Below are positions 55,095-64,000 of a DNA stretch of 64,000 bases, piece after piece. A program made the position numbers and the translations under genes. The notes under the pieces were generated by a model. The model saw only the letters and a program-made list of their open reading frames with translations, made no database searches and was not told where the DNA came from. Every line of letters starts with the position of its first letter. Within the stretch, counting starts at the first letter, position 1. Source of the stretch: JACVRW01 sp963728155 (GTDB lineage Bacteria > Actinomycetota > Thermoleophilia > Solirubrobacterales > Thermoleophilaceae); contig CAVSJF010000014.1 of assembly GCA_963728155.1 (NCBI GenBank), positions 62,001 to 126,000 of the forward strand, in the 5' to 3' direction.

Positions 55095-56041
55095 CCGCCT
55101 CGCGCGCGAGCCGGGCGAAACCCTGAACCTGCTCGGGGGAGAACTCGCCGCCGCCGGCCAGCCCCGCGTTGGCCCGGATGGTCGCCTCGTTGGTGGAGGC
55201 GAACAGGACGACTCCGCGCTCGTTAGCGGCGAGCGCGCCGGCGAGGAGCAGCCGCCCGGCCACCCCGGGCCGCCCGAGGTCCACCCCGAGGTCACGTGAC
55301 CAGCGCGCGCGCAGGCCGCTGTCCCTCGTCATCGCCTCGTTCAGCGGCTCGAGGGTCTCTCTGAGGACCGAGTGGGTGATCACGGCCGTCCGGCCGAGAT
55401 CGGGGAGCTCGCGCAGGGAACGATGCTCGAACTGGGCCACCGGCGCGAACCGAGGGCGCTCGCCGACTATCACCCGGGTGGACTCGGGGTCGGTGGCGAT
55501 GCCGAACGCGCGGACCTTGCCCTCGCGCACGCTGCCCTCGAGGAACTCGAGCAGGCCTTCGGTCTCCAGGTCCGCAGGGCGGCACTCGTGCAGGAGCAGC
55601 AGGTCCACTCTGTCCACGCCGAGCTCGCGCAGGCTCGTGTCCAGGCTGGCGCGGGCCTGCGCCGGCTCGAAGTGGCCCGACTGCACCATCGCCGCAGCCC
55701 CGCGGCGCAGGAGCGCGGCGTGCCGCGGGCGCGCGGGCCACCGCGGCGCGCGCCACGCTCTTGGCCGCCCCGAGGGCCCGCGAACGCCGGGGCGGTACCA
55801 TGCCCAGCTTGGTCGCGACCGTCACGCCCTCGCGGTGTCGGGCGAGGAACTCCCCGACGGCGCTCTCCGCCTCTCCGTACCCGTACGCCCGCGCGGTGTC
55901 GAAATGCGTGATCCCGGCCTCGTGGGCGCACTCCAGCAGGCGGACCGACTCCCGCCGGCCCAGCCGGGCCATGAGCAGCGCCGACCCGAAGCCGAGCCGC
56001 GACGGCCTCAGATCCGTTCCGGGCAGCTCGACCGTTCGCAT
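55078..56041 (-). CDS. Aldo/keto reductase, frameshifted
   Basis: N-terminal part MRTVELPGTDLRPSRLGFGSALLM, HEAGITHFDTARAYGYGEAESAVGEFL (catalytic Asp and Tyr), TKLGM; after an indel at about 55700-55735: LLRRGAAAMVQSGHFEPAQARASL, LGVDRVDLLLLHECRPAD, AFGIATD. One extra base joins these into about 320 residues. NADPH-dependent reductase; in such clusters it may act on a sugar or aldehyde. ATG at 56041, divergent from the GMC gene by 22 bases. Confidence 0.82.
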
Positions 56042-56063
56042 CACGTAGCCCAAACGGCGCGCG

Positions 56064-57647
56064 ATGATAGAAGATCTTCGACGGCTCGAGAGCGGGTCTG
56101 AGCTCGAGACAGACCTGTGCGTGATCGGCAGCGGAGCGGCCGGGATCGCGATCGCTCGCGAGTTCTTCTCCACGAACAGGGAGGTGCTCCTGCTCGAGAG
56201 TGGCGGCTTCAGGCAGGCGACCGAGACCGACAGCCTCAACGCCGGGGAGTCGAGCGGGATCGATCCGGCCTCGCTGACCGAGGGACGAGGACGATCGCTG
56301 GGCGGGTCCACGGCGCTCTGGGCCGGCCAGTGCCTGCCGCCCGACCCGAGCACGTTCGGCGAGCGCGCGTGGGTGCCCCACAGCGGGTGGCCCTTCGACG
56401 GCCTGGAGCTCGAGAGCCACCTCCGCCGGGCCGAGGCGCTGTTCGGGATAGAGGGCGAGGTGTACGACGAGCGCGTGTGGGCCGGCTTCGGGGTCAGCCC
56501 GCCCGGGTGTCACCCGAGCTCCTGGCGCACCGCTTCTCGGTCTGGTGCCCCCAGCCCGACCTTGGTCGGCTCTACCGCGACGCCCTGAGCGCCTCGGGCA
56601 ACGTGCGACTGCTCCTGAACGCCACCGTGACCGAGCTCTCGGCCGACCGAGTCGGGACAGGCCCTCAGCGGCGTCGAGGTGGCCACGCCCGAGGGCAAGA
56701 GGGTGTGCGTGCGAGCCCGGGCGTTCGTGCTCTGCGCCGGGGGGATCGAGAACGCGCGGCTGCTGCTGGCTTCGGACGTGGGAAACGGTCACGATGTCGT
56801 CGGCCGCTTCTTCGCCGACCACCCCAACGGCCATTGCGCCACCATCGACCCCGGCGAGCGCCGCTCGGCTCCAGGAGCTCTACGGCCTGCTCTACCGGGG
56901 CCGGGTCCGCTACCTGCCGCGGCTCGTCCTGAGCGAGGAGGTGCAGCGATCGCGGGAGGTGCTCTCGTGTGCCGCCCACCCGGTGTTCGACTTCGGCAGA
57001 GCGCTCCGGGATAGAGGCGGCGCGGCGCGTCTACCGGGCGGCCCGCGCGGGGCGGCGCCCGCCGGAACTCCGGCGCGAGCTGGGCCGGATCGCGCGCGAC
57101 GCCCCGAGTCTGGCGCCCGTGGCCTATCGCCGCTTCGCCAAGGGGCGCTCGGCCCAGACCGCTCCCGCGCGCGTGATGCTCCAGACCCACGCCGAGCAGG
57201 CGCCCAATCCCGACAGCCGGGTGACCCTCTCGGAGGGCCGTGACCGCCTCGGCGTGCCGCTGCCGCAGGTCGACTGGCGGCTGAGCGAGCTCGACCGCCG
57301 GACCGCCCAGGTGATGGTGGACACCGTGGCGCAGGAGTTCCGGCGCCTGGGCCTGGGCGAGGTTTCGGCCGAGCCGTGGCTGGGCGGCCCGGACTGGAGC
57401 CCGCGGCTGAGGGACTCCTACCACCACATGGGCACCACGCGACTGGGCAGTGATCCGAAGAGCAGCGTGGTGAACGGCGACCTGCCGGGTACACGGGATG
57501 GAGGGCCTGTACGTGGCCGGCTCGTCGGTGTTCCCCGCCTCCGGCTTCGCCAACCCCACCCTCACCCTGACCGCCCTGGCCCTCCGTCTCAGCGATCATC
57601 TCAAGGACGTGATCGATCGTGCCCCGCTACTTCCTCGATCTGCCTGA
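56064..57647 (+). CDS. GMC-type oxidoreductase, broken by five frameshifts
   Basis: Flavin-dependent alcohol/sugar oxidase fold. LCVIGSGAAGIAIAREF (FAD site), GRGRSLGGSTALWAGQC, then slips at about 56505, 56657, 56868, 57005 and 57488. Pieces: SPELLAHRFSVWCPQPDLGRLYRDAL; GVEVATPEGKRV with AFVLCAGGIENARLLLAS; LQELYGLLYRGRVRYLPRLVL; SGIEAARRVYRAARAG; DSYHHMGTTRLGSD; GLYVAGSSVFPASGFANPTLTL (C-terminal FAD/His-Asn region). All pieces are in order and well conserved, so the protein sequence was intact recently. Whether the slips are real or errors cannot be settled here. About 525 residues when joined. Confidence 0.78.
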
Positions 57648-58677
57648 CAGCACCGCCCCGCTGGCGTGGGATCCCCACACCGGCCCGCACCCCGAGCGCG
57701 CCGACACGCGCTACTTCGGCGGCGTGTTCCGCGAGATGGAGAAGACGCTTCTCGATCCCGATCTCGACATCCATCTGACCTGGGACTCCGAGCGCCTGCC
57801 CGCCTACGGCGACCGGGTGGTGGCCGTGGTGCTGCGCGACGAGACCGGGCGGATCCCGCGTTACACCGGGCGGGTGCGGGCCGTGTTCAAGTGCTACGGG
57901 AGCCGCCCGGCCCTGGGGGGCGGTCCGTTGCGAAATCCTGGGCCCACCGGCGTGCTGGAGCTGGCTCAGTACGCGGTCCGCTGGATGCGCTGGCTGCCCG
58001 GGGGAGCGGCCCACGCCCGGCTGCTGGCCGGGCGGCGCCTGCGGGGCCGGCCCGCACCGCCACGGATCGAGATCATTCCGATCGGCACCTACAACCAGCT
58101 CGACCTGCCGATGCTCGGAATCGACGAGCGGCCGACAGACCTCTTCTTCGCCGGCAGCATCGACCACCGGAGCTCGCTGCGGCGGCTCGTGTCGCCCAAG
58201 ACGCGAGCCCGCAAGGAGATGTTCGCCGCGGTGCGGCGGCTCGGCCGCCGGCGGCCCGGGCTGTCGGTCGACATGAGGGTCACGGGCGGCTTCACCGCGT
58301 CAGCGGCCTGCTCGCCCGAGGTCTATTCGCGAGCGCTGATGGACGCCCGCGTCTGCCTCGCGCCGCGCGGGACCTCGGTTGAGACCTTCCGCGTGTTCGA
58401 GGGGTTGCGGGCGGGCTGCATCGTGGTGGCCGAGCGATTGCCGCCCCACGATTTCTACGCCGGGGCGCCGATCCTCGCGCTCGATCGCTGGCGCGACCTC
58501 GAGGGCAGGCTCGGGCCCGTGCTCGACGACCCGGACGAGCAGCGGCGCCTCCACACCGAGGCCCGCGCCTGGTGGAGCGGGCACTGCTCCGAGGGGGCGA
58601 TCGGGCGGCGCATGGCCGAGCGGCTGAACGCACTCGGGGATATGCTGGGTTCCCCCCTGAGTCTGCCTCGCCGTTGA
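57619..58677 (+). CDS. Exostosin-like glycosyltransferase
   Basis: 352 residues, soluble. The end region FTASAACSPEVYSRALMDARVCLAPRGTSVETFRVFEGLRAGCIVV (by part: LAPRGTSVETFRVFEGL) is the signature of exostosin/GT47-like and capsular transferases. The N-terminal half has VVAVVLRDETGRIP and YGSRPALGG. Donor and acceptor unknown. GTG start lies 29 bases inside the GMC end; its own stop TGA overlaps the next start (TTGA). Confidence 0.78.
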   Translation: MPRYFLDLPDSTAPLAWDPHTGPHPERADTRYFGGVFREMEKTLLDPDLDIHLTWDSERLPAYGDRVVAVVLRDETGRIPRYTGRVRAVFKCYGSRPALGGGPLRNPGPTGVLELAQYAVRWMRWLPGGAAHARLLAGRRLRGRPAPPRIEIIPIGTYNQLDLPMLGIDERPTDLFFAGSIDHRSSLRRLVSPKTRARKEMFAAVRRLGRRRPGLSVDMRVTGGFTASAACSPEVYSRALMDARVCLAPRGTSVETFRVFEGLRAGCIVVAERLPPHDFYAGAPILALDRWRDLEGRLGPVLDDPDEQRRLHTEARAWWSGHCSEGAIGRRMAERLNALGDMLGSPLSLPRR

Positions 58678-59961
58678 AGGTCCTCTACGTAAATCACACT
58701 GGCGCCGCCAGCGGTGCCGAGCTCGCGCTTTTGGGCCTCGTTCGGTCCGTGCAGCGCCGGCACCGGGTGGCCGTGGCCTGCCCTGTATCAGGGCCGCTGG
58801 CCGAGCTGCTCGACGAGGCGGCAGTCGAGCGCATCGCTCTCCCCGCCTTCGAGGCCAGCCTGCGCCTCGATCCGGTTCAGACGCCGGTGGGCCTCGTGCG
58901 CCTGGGCGCTGGAGGGGCCGCGCTCTCGCGGGCCGCGCGGCGTTTCGGCGCCGACGTGGTGCACGCCAACACGCCGCGCGCGGGCCTGATGGGCAGCCTG
59001 GCGCGCCGGCTCGGCGGCCCGCCGCTCGTGGTGCGCACCCATGAGGCTCTGCCTCCGAGCATCGTCGGGCGGCAGGTGCGCCGCGTGCTGGCCCGGTCGG
59101 CGAGCGCCGTGCTGACCGTGTCCCAGGACATCGCGCGCAGCTTCAACGAAGGGCTCGCCGCGACCCCTGGCCACCCACCTCTACAACGGGTTCGACCGCG
59201 AGCGCTTCGATCCCGCCCGGGTGGCCGCGGTCGACCTGCGGGGGGAGCTCGGCATCCCCGCCGGAGCTCCGCTTCTGGGCCAGGTGGCGCAGATCACCCC
59301 GTGGAAGGCCCAGGACACCTCGATCCGCGCTCTCGCTCTACTGCGCGAGGCCGGCACCGATGCTCATCTCGTGATCGTGGGCAAGGTCGCCTTCTCCGGC
59401 CGGGGCGTGCGTTACGACAACGAGGGCTACCTGCGACGGCTGCACGCGCTGGTGGCCGAGCTCGGCCTGACCGACAGGGTCCATTTCCTGGGCCAGCGCG
59501 ACGACGTGCCGGCACTGTTGCAGGAGATAGACCTCTCGCTGTTGCCCTCATGGGACGAGCCGTTTGCCAACGTGATGCTCGAGAGCATGGCCATGGGCAC
59601 GCCGCTGCTGGTGAGCGACGTGGGCGGGGGTCCCGAGCTCGTCGAGGACGGCGTATCCGGACGCCTGTTGGCGCCCAGGCGCCCGGACGTCTGGGCCGCG
59701 GCGCTGGGCGAGCTGCTCGACGACCGGCCCGCGCTCGAGTTGATGGGCGACCGCGCGCGCGAGGCCCCGCGCGAATTCAGCGCGGAGGCCCACACTCGTG
59801 CCATGCTACGCGTGTATGAGCTCGTGCTCCAGCAGGGGGGGCAGGATCCCGCTCGGGTTGCGGAGGCTCTGCACCAGCGCCCGGTGGGGGCCGCCCCCAA
59901 GGGTCGCTTCGTGCGTTGCTCGCACGCGCCGTCCGGCGCGGTCGCGGGCACTGCTGAGTAG
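58674..59961 (+). CDS. Family-4 glycosyltransferase, frameshifted (tandem copy 1)
   Basis: TTG start: LKVLYVNHTGAASGAELALLGLV, VVHANTPRAGLMGSLARRL, TVSQDIARSFNEGL; indel in CCC near 59168; then THLYNGFDRERFDP, GQVAQITPWKAQDTSIRAL, FLGQRDDVPALLQEIDLSLLPSWDEPFANVMLESMAMG. Complete GT4 when joined (about 430 residues). Nearly collinear with the following gene, showing tandem duplication. Acts in the cytosol on a lipid-linked glycan. Confidence 0.87.
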
Positions 59962-59997
59962 CGCCGCAGCGGCTTCCCGGCGCCCTTCCGTGGCGCC

Positions 59998-61216
59998 ATG
60001 AGGATCCTCTTCGTCAACCACACGAGCGCGTGGAGCGGCGCGGAGGTGTCGCTGATGCGCCTGATCGAGCAGCTGCGCCACGAGCACGAGATCTGCGTGG
60101 CCTGCCCGCCCGGCGGGCCTCTGGCCGCGGCCCTGGCCCACGAGCAAGTGAGGCGCCTCGCCCTTCCCGAGGTGGCGCTGAGCATGCGCCTCCATCCGCT
60201 CCACACGCCGATCGGGCTGGGTCAGCTGACGGCCGCCGGAGTCGCGGTGGCCCGGGCCGCCCGGCGCTTCCGGCCGGACGTGATCCACGCCAACAGCCTT
60301 CGCGCCGGGCTCATGACGGTGCCGGCGACACTCGCCGGCGCGCCGCCCGTGATCGTGCGTACGCACGATCGTCTGCCGCTCACCCCGCTCGGGCGCAGCG
60401 TTCGCGCGGTCGTGGCGCGCACCGCCGCGGCGGTGGTGGCCGTGTCCGACTACACGGCGCGCCGCTTCAACGACGGGCTCGAGCCGCCGATCGCCACCCG
60501 GGTCTACAACGGCATCGATCACGACCGCTTCGATCCCGAGCGCGTGCGGGCGGCGCCCCTGCGCGAGCAACTCGCCCTCGGCGCTGACACGCTGCTGCTG
60601 GGTCAGGTGGCGCAGATCACGCCGTGGAAGGGCCAGGACACCGCCGTCCGCGCCCTGGCCCAGATACGCGGCGAAGGGCTCGACGCACATCTGCTGCTGG
60701 TGGGGGGTGTCGCGTTCGCCGGAAAGGGCGTGCGCTACGACAACCGCGCGTTCCTGCGCGGCCTGGGCGGTCTCATCGACGATCTCGGAGTGCGCCAAGC
60801 GGTTCACTTCCTCGGCCAGCGCGAGGACGTTGCGGAGGTGCTGAAGGCCATCGACCTCTCGCTCCTCCCGTCCTGGAACGAGCCCTTCGGGCTGGTGACC
60901 GTGGAGAGCATGGCGCTCGGCACGCCGCCGCTCGTGAGCTTCACGGGGGCCGGCCCCGAGGTGGTGCAGGACCGGATCACCGGGCGCCTGCTCGATCCAC
61001 GGCGCCCGGATGCCTGGGCAAAGGCGGCGCGGGAGCTGCTCGAGGACGCTGACGCCCGGGCGCTGATGGGCGAGCGCGCTCGCTCCGCGGCCTCGCGCTT
61101 TCGCGACGACGTTCACGCGCGCGACATGCTGGCCGTCTACGCCAGGGTGCTCGGGCGGCCCAGCGGCTCCCCAGGCTGCCGCGGAGCGCCAGGAGGTGCC
61201 GGCGTGGCGGGGCTGA
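59998..61216 (+). CDS. Family-4 glycosyltransferase (tandem copy 2), frameshift near the end
   Basis: MRILFVNHTSAWSGAEVSLMRLI, HANSLRAGLMTVPATLAG, SDYTARRFNDGL, VYNGIDHDRFDPER, GQVAQITPWKGQDTAVRAL, SLLPSWNEPFGLVTVESMALG: complete GT4. After VLG near 61157 the frame of origin becomes low-quality, whereas the next frame reads GPAAPQAAAERQEVPAWRG and stops at 61214-61216 with TGATG overlap to the polymerase ATG; one extra base explains this. About 406 residues. Confidence 0.88.
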
Positions 61217-62641
61217 TGTCCCGGCGCCTCGCTTCCCGGGCGGGCCTACCCGGGTGCGCGCGGGGCCGACCTGTTGTGGCCGGTGGGCGTGGGCGTGCCG
61301 GCCGCGGTGCTGCTCGCCTGGGTGCTGACCTTCTCTGTTCAGGCGGCGGCCGCCCTCGTGCTGGTCCTGCTCGTGGTCGGGCTACATCAGCACGACCGGC
61401 GCTGGGGAATCGCGGCGATGTTCGCGCTGTGGTTCCTCGCCCCCGGGCTGCGACGGGTGCTCGGGCTGCTCACCGGCTACGTGGACACCGATCCGCTCTC
61501 GCTGGCCCCGTTCGTGGCCACCGCGGCCATCGCCGGGCTCGAGCTCGTGCAGATCAAGCTGCCCTCGCAGATCGGCCGCATCCTCCTCTTGGCCGGCGCC
61601 GGGATCGTCATCGGGCTGCCCGCCGGGCTCCTGCTGGGGCCCCGTGCGGCGGTGTACGCGTTCTGTGCCTATCTCGCCGCCGTCACCGCGGGCGTGCTCG
61701 GCTTCAACGAGCGAGGGACGTCGCTGGGCTCCAGCACTCTGCGCCGGGTTCTCCTATGGGCCCTGCCGGCGGTGGCCGCCTACGCGATCGCCCAGCGGGT
61801 GCTGCCGCTCCCCTCCTGGGACCAGGCGTGGCTCGACGCGACCGACTTCGACAGCATCGGCGCGTCGCGCGATCGCGAGGTGCGGGTGTTCGCCTCGCTC
61901 AACAGCCCGGGAGCGCTGGCGCCGCTGCTGGCGATGTCGCTGCTCTGCTACCTCACGGTGAGACCGCGCCACGTGTCCTTCGCCGTGGCCGGGGCCGCGC
62001 TTCTGTCGGTGGCCCTCGCCCTCACGCTGGTGCGCTCCGCGTGGATATCCCTGATCGTGGCCGCGCTGGCCCACGTGATCGCCTCGCGCGGCGCCAGCGC
62101 CCGCCTGGTGTTCGGCGCGGCGGCGGTGGTGGTGGCGGTGACCCTCGCCCTCGCGCCCGTCAGCGCGACCGCGCGTGACGTGGTCGACCGCTTCACCAGC
62201 ATCGCCGACTTCGGCGAGGACCGCTCGGTCAGCGACAGGTCCGCGACGCTGTCCACCACCCTGCCCGAAGCGCTCAGCCGCCCCCTCGGCCACGGCCTCG
62301 GCACCGCGGGGGAGCCCTCGAAGCTCACCGGCGGCGAGCAGCTTCGCACGCCCGACAACGGCTACCTGGCGCTCGTCTACCAGGTCGGCCCGATCGGCTT
62401 CCTGCTCGTGATGACGGCCGTGGCCTTCATGCTGCGCGCCGCGTGGAACGGCGCCCGCGCGCGAGCGCCCGGCCAGGAGTTGCGCCTGCTGCTCTTCGCG
62501 ATCATCGTCTTCACCCTGGTGCAGATGGGCTCGGGCGACCAGCTCTACGGAAGCAACGCCGTGATCTTCTGGTTCGCCGGCGGCCAGGTGCTGGCCTGGG
62601 CGTACTTCCGGCGCAGGGCCGCGCGCGCCGAGCTTCAGTAG
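61216..62641 (+). CDS. Wzy/O-antigen-ligase-like membrane polymerase
   Basis: Eleven or twelve membrane helices, with a long external loop between late helices (TSIADFGEDRSVSDRSATLSTTL ... HGLGTAG ... DNGYLALVYQVGPIGFLL), the layout of Wzy/WaaL proteins, whose loop carries conserved basic residues. Joins or polymerises glycan units outside. ATG 61216 (MSRRLASRAGLPG) overlaps the previous stop, but the conserved frame starts at 61274 (LLWPVGVGVPAA), so one slip near 61255 is likely; TTG 61274 is the fall-back start. Confidence 0.85.
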
Positions 62642-63198
62642 AGCGGCGGGCGGCGCCCTCCGAGGCGGTACTCGAGCCCGCCCTTTCGCTCGCCGACCGG
62701 CCGCGCCGGCACACCGCCCACGATCTGCCGCGTGGCGACGTCTCGGGTCGCCACGCCGCCCGCCGTGACCACCGCGCCGCGGCCGATGGAGACCCCGGCC
62801 AGCACGATCGCGCGGGTGGCCACCCAGGCGTGGTCGGCGATCACGATCGGCGCCACCTGACGCTCGAACGCTCCGGAGTCGACGTTGTGGTTCGCGGTGA
62901 GGAGCTGGGTGTCGGAGGACAGGAGCACATCGTCGCCGACCGTCAGGCCTCCGCGGGCGTCGAGGACGACGCGAAAGCCCACCTGGACGCGGTCGCCGAG
63001 CTCGAGGTGCTCCGCTCCCAGCACCGTCGTGCCGCGAAACACCGTCACGCCCCCGCCCAGCCTCGCTCCGAGGGCGCGCAGCCAGGCCAGACGGAGCCAG
63101 TGGCCGGGAAGGTGGGTGATCAGGAGGTTGAACTTGGCCTGGGCGAGAAAGCGCAGGAGGCGGCTGGGGCTGGACACGGTGCGCCCATGCTCACACAT
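62635..63198 (-). CDS. Hexapeptide-repeat acyltransferase
   Basis: 187 residues. Left-handed beta-helix repeats: LGAEHLELGDRVQVG, VVLDARGGLTVGDDVLLSS, VIADHAWVATRAIVLAGVSIGRGAVV, with the catalytic histidine region TANHNVDS. Resembles WbbJ/maltose-acetyltransferase-like enzymes that add acetyl to sugars of surface polysaccharides. Convergent end overlaps the polymerase by seven bases; start divergent from the last GT4. Confidence 0.87.
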   Translation of the reverse strand: MCEHGRTVSSPSRLLRFLAQAKFNLLITHLPGHWLRLAWLRALGARLGGGVTVFRGTTVLGAEHLELGDRVQVGFRVVLDARGGLTVGDDVLLSSDTQLLTANHNVDSGAFERQVAPIVIADHAWVATRAIVLAGVSIGRGAVVTAGGVATRDVATRQIVGGVPARPVGERKGGLEYRLGGRRPPLY

Positions 63199-63221
63199 GG
63201 CGGCCTTCTACGATCGGCGTC

Positions 63222-64000
63222 GTGTCCGAGGCGCTGTCGATCTTCGTAGTTCACCCCTCGGCGCTGCTCACCGACCACCGCCCCCACGGCGACGGCCTCG
63301 CCGCGCACAGCTTCATCGCGGGCCTGGCCGCGCGCGGGCATCGCCTGCACGTGGCCGTTGAGGATGTGGACCTCGAGCGTGACCTCGGGCCAGCGGTCAC
63401 GCTCCACCGGGTGGCCGGGCCGGCTCGCAAACGCCGCGGCCCGCCGCCTCGGGTTCGCTCTCGGGGTGCGGTCGCTATTCACCCGCCTGCAGCGCGAGGT
63501 CCGCGTTGGACGTGGCCCACCAGCTCAACCCGGTCGACGCCGGGCTGAGCCTGTTTCTGCCGCGCTCTCGGGTTCCGCTGTTGCTCGGTCCCTACGTGCC
63601 GCTGTGGCCGCCGGGCGCGATCGGCCTGCGCGACACCCCGCGCCAGCGCCTTCTGGGCCCGCCGGTGAACGGCCTCCGCAATGCCTTCGCGGCCCTCCAG
63701 CAGCGCCGGGCCACGATGCTGCTGCTCTCCACGCCCGCGGCGCGCGAGCGGCTGAAGAGCCCCGGCCGGGCCGCGGTGCGGGAGCTTCCCTACGGCATCG
63801 ACGTGAACGCCTTTGGCGAGGGCGTCGAGGACGGCGGGCAGGACGACGGCCCCATCCTGTTCCTGGCCGGCCTCGAGCCCTGGAAGGGGATCCACACGCT
63901 GCTCGACGCGTTCGAGATGGCCGCGGGCGACCTGGGCGAGCGCCGCCTGGTGATCGCGGGCGACGGCTCGCTGGGCGCGAGCGTGCGCGCCCGAGTGGCC
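63222..64000 (+). CDS. Family-4 glycosyltransferase, 5' part, frameshifted, cut by the window end
   Basis: GTG start: LSIFVVHPSALLTDHRPHGDGLAAHSFIAGLAARG (given by part), then slips at about 63425 and 63507: AARRLGFALGVRSLFTRLQREV, DVAHQLNPVDAGLSLFL, LLSTPAARERLKS, ELPYGIDVNAFGEG, FLAGLEPWKGIHTLLDAFEMA, VIAGDGSLG. GT4 family with the donor-binding part beginning when the sequence ends. Member of the polysaccharide cluster. Confidence 0.82.

Overview
The window is high-GC DNA with dense, short-spaced genes, GTG/TTG starts and many overlapping stop-start junctions. Gene content and protein style point to an actinobacterium. The closest resemblance by eye is to soil Thermoleophilia (Solirubrobacterales-like), but no rRNA or marker gene is present to prove this. 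I see no tRNA, rRNA, CRISPR array or insertion sequence. About twenty single-base frameshifts fall inside otherwise well conserved genes, including the essential atpA. They look like sequence errors rather than gene decay.

Layout. 0-5 kb: a broken tail of a threonylcarbamoyl-AMP synthase, glyA, a zinc alcohol dehydrogenase, a DUF3253 protein, a WecA-type sugar-phosphate transferase, and a secreted CAP-domain protein on the minus strand whose leader is a c-di-GMP (GEMM-I) riboswitch. 5.1-17.2 kb: one large plus-strand operon. It encodes a single-domain receiver, an HPt/receiver/degenerate-GGDEF hybrid, a membrane HEAT-repeat protein, a processive family-2 glycosyltransferase, an MCP without HAMP, CheW, CheA-REC, CheB, CheR-TPR and a REC-REC-GGDEF diguanylate cyclase. 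Gene content matches a Wsp-type chemosensory pathway (signal to c-di-GMP to exopolysaccharide) joined to its own polysaccharide synthase. The operon and the riboswitch-controlled CAP gene diverge from a 245-base region holding two matching sigma-28/WhiG-like promoter candidates. This is the most interesting part of the window.

17-23 kb: radical SAM protein, GNAT acetyltransferase, YjbQ, then an M23 peptidase behind a c-di-AMP (ydaO) riboswitch whose closing stem includes the ribosome binding site, a GH26-like secreted protein, a DUF2231-Rieske membrane protein and a stand-alone SecD-like lipoprotein. 23.2-30.6 kb: the F1Fo ATP synthase operon (atpI-like, B, E, F, H, A, G, D, C) with unusual acidic tails and insertions in alpha, gamma and beta. 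A tandem GTCACAAAG repeat resembling an MtrA box lies upstream.

30.6-49 kb: accessory and housekeeping genes. They include an ArsR-SRPBCC fusion with a perfect operator in its promoter, a TetR regulator divergent from a CPBP membrane protease across a symmetric repeat, transporters, acetyltransferases, an RraA-like protein with an aminotransferase, a phosphotransferase, YccF, a cytochrome P450, secreted proteins of unknown role, an APC permease and a two-domain VOC protein. 49-64 kb: crotonase and AidB-like acyl-CoA dehydrogenase, then a polysaccharide assembly cluster: a Wzx-like flippase, several GT4 glycosyltransferases (two in tandem and clearly duplicated), a GH-like secreted protein, aldo/keto reductase, GMC oxidoreductase, an exostosin-like transferase, a Wzy/O-antigen-ligase-like polymerase and a hexapeptide acyltransferase. 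The window ends inside a further GT4 gene.

Overall theme (inference): the window is rich in cell-surface functions. Two second messengers, c-di-GMP and c-di-AMP, are tied to cell-wall or secreted proteins by riboswitches. A dedicated chemosensory array probably sets c-di-GMP for exopolysaccharide production.
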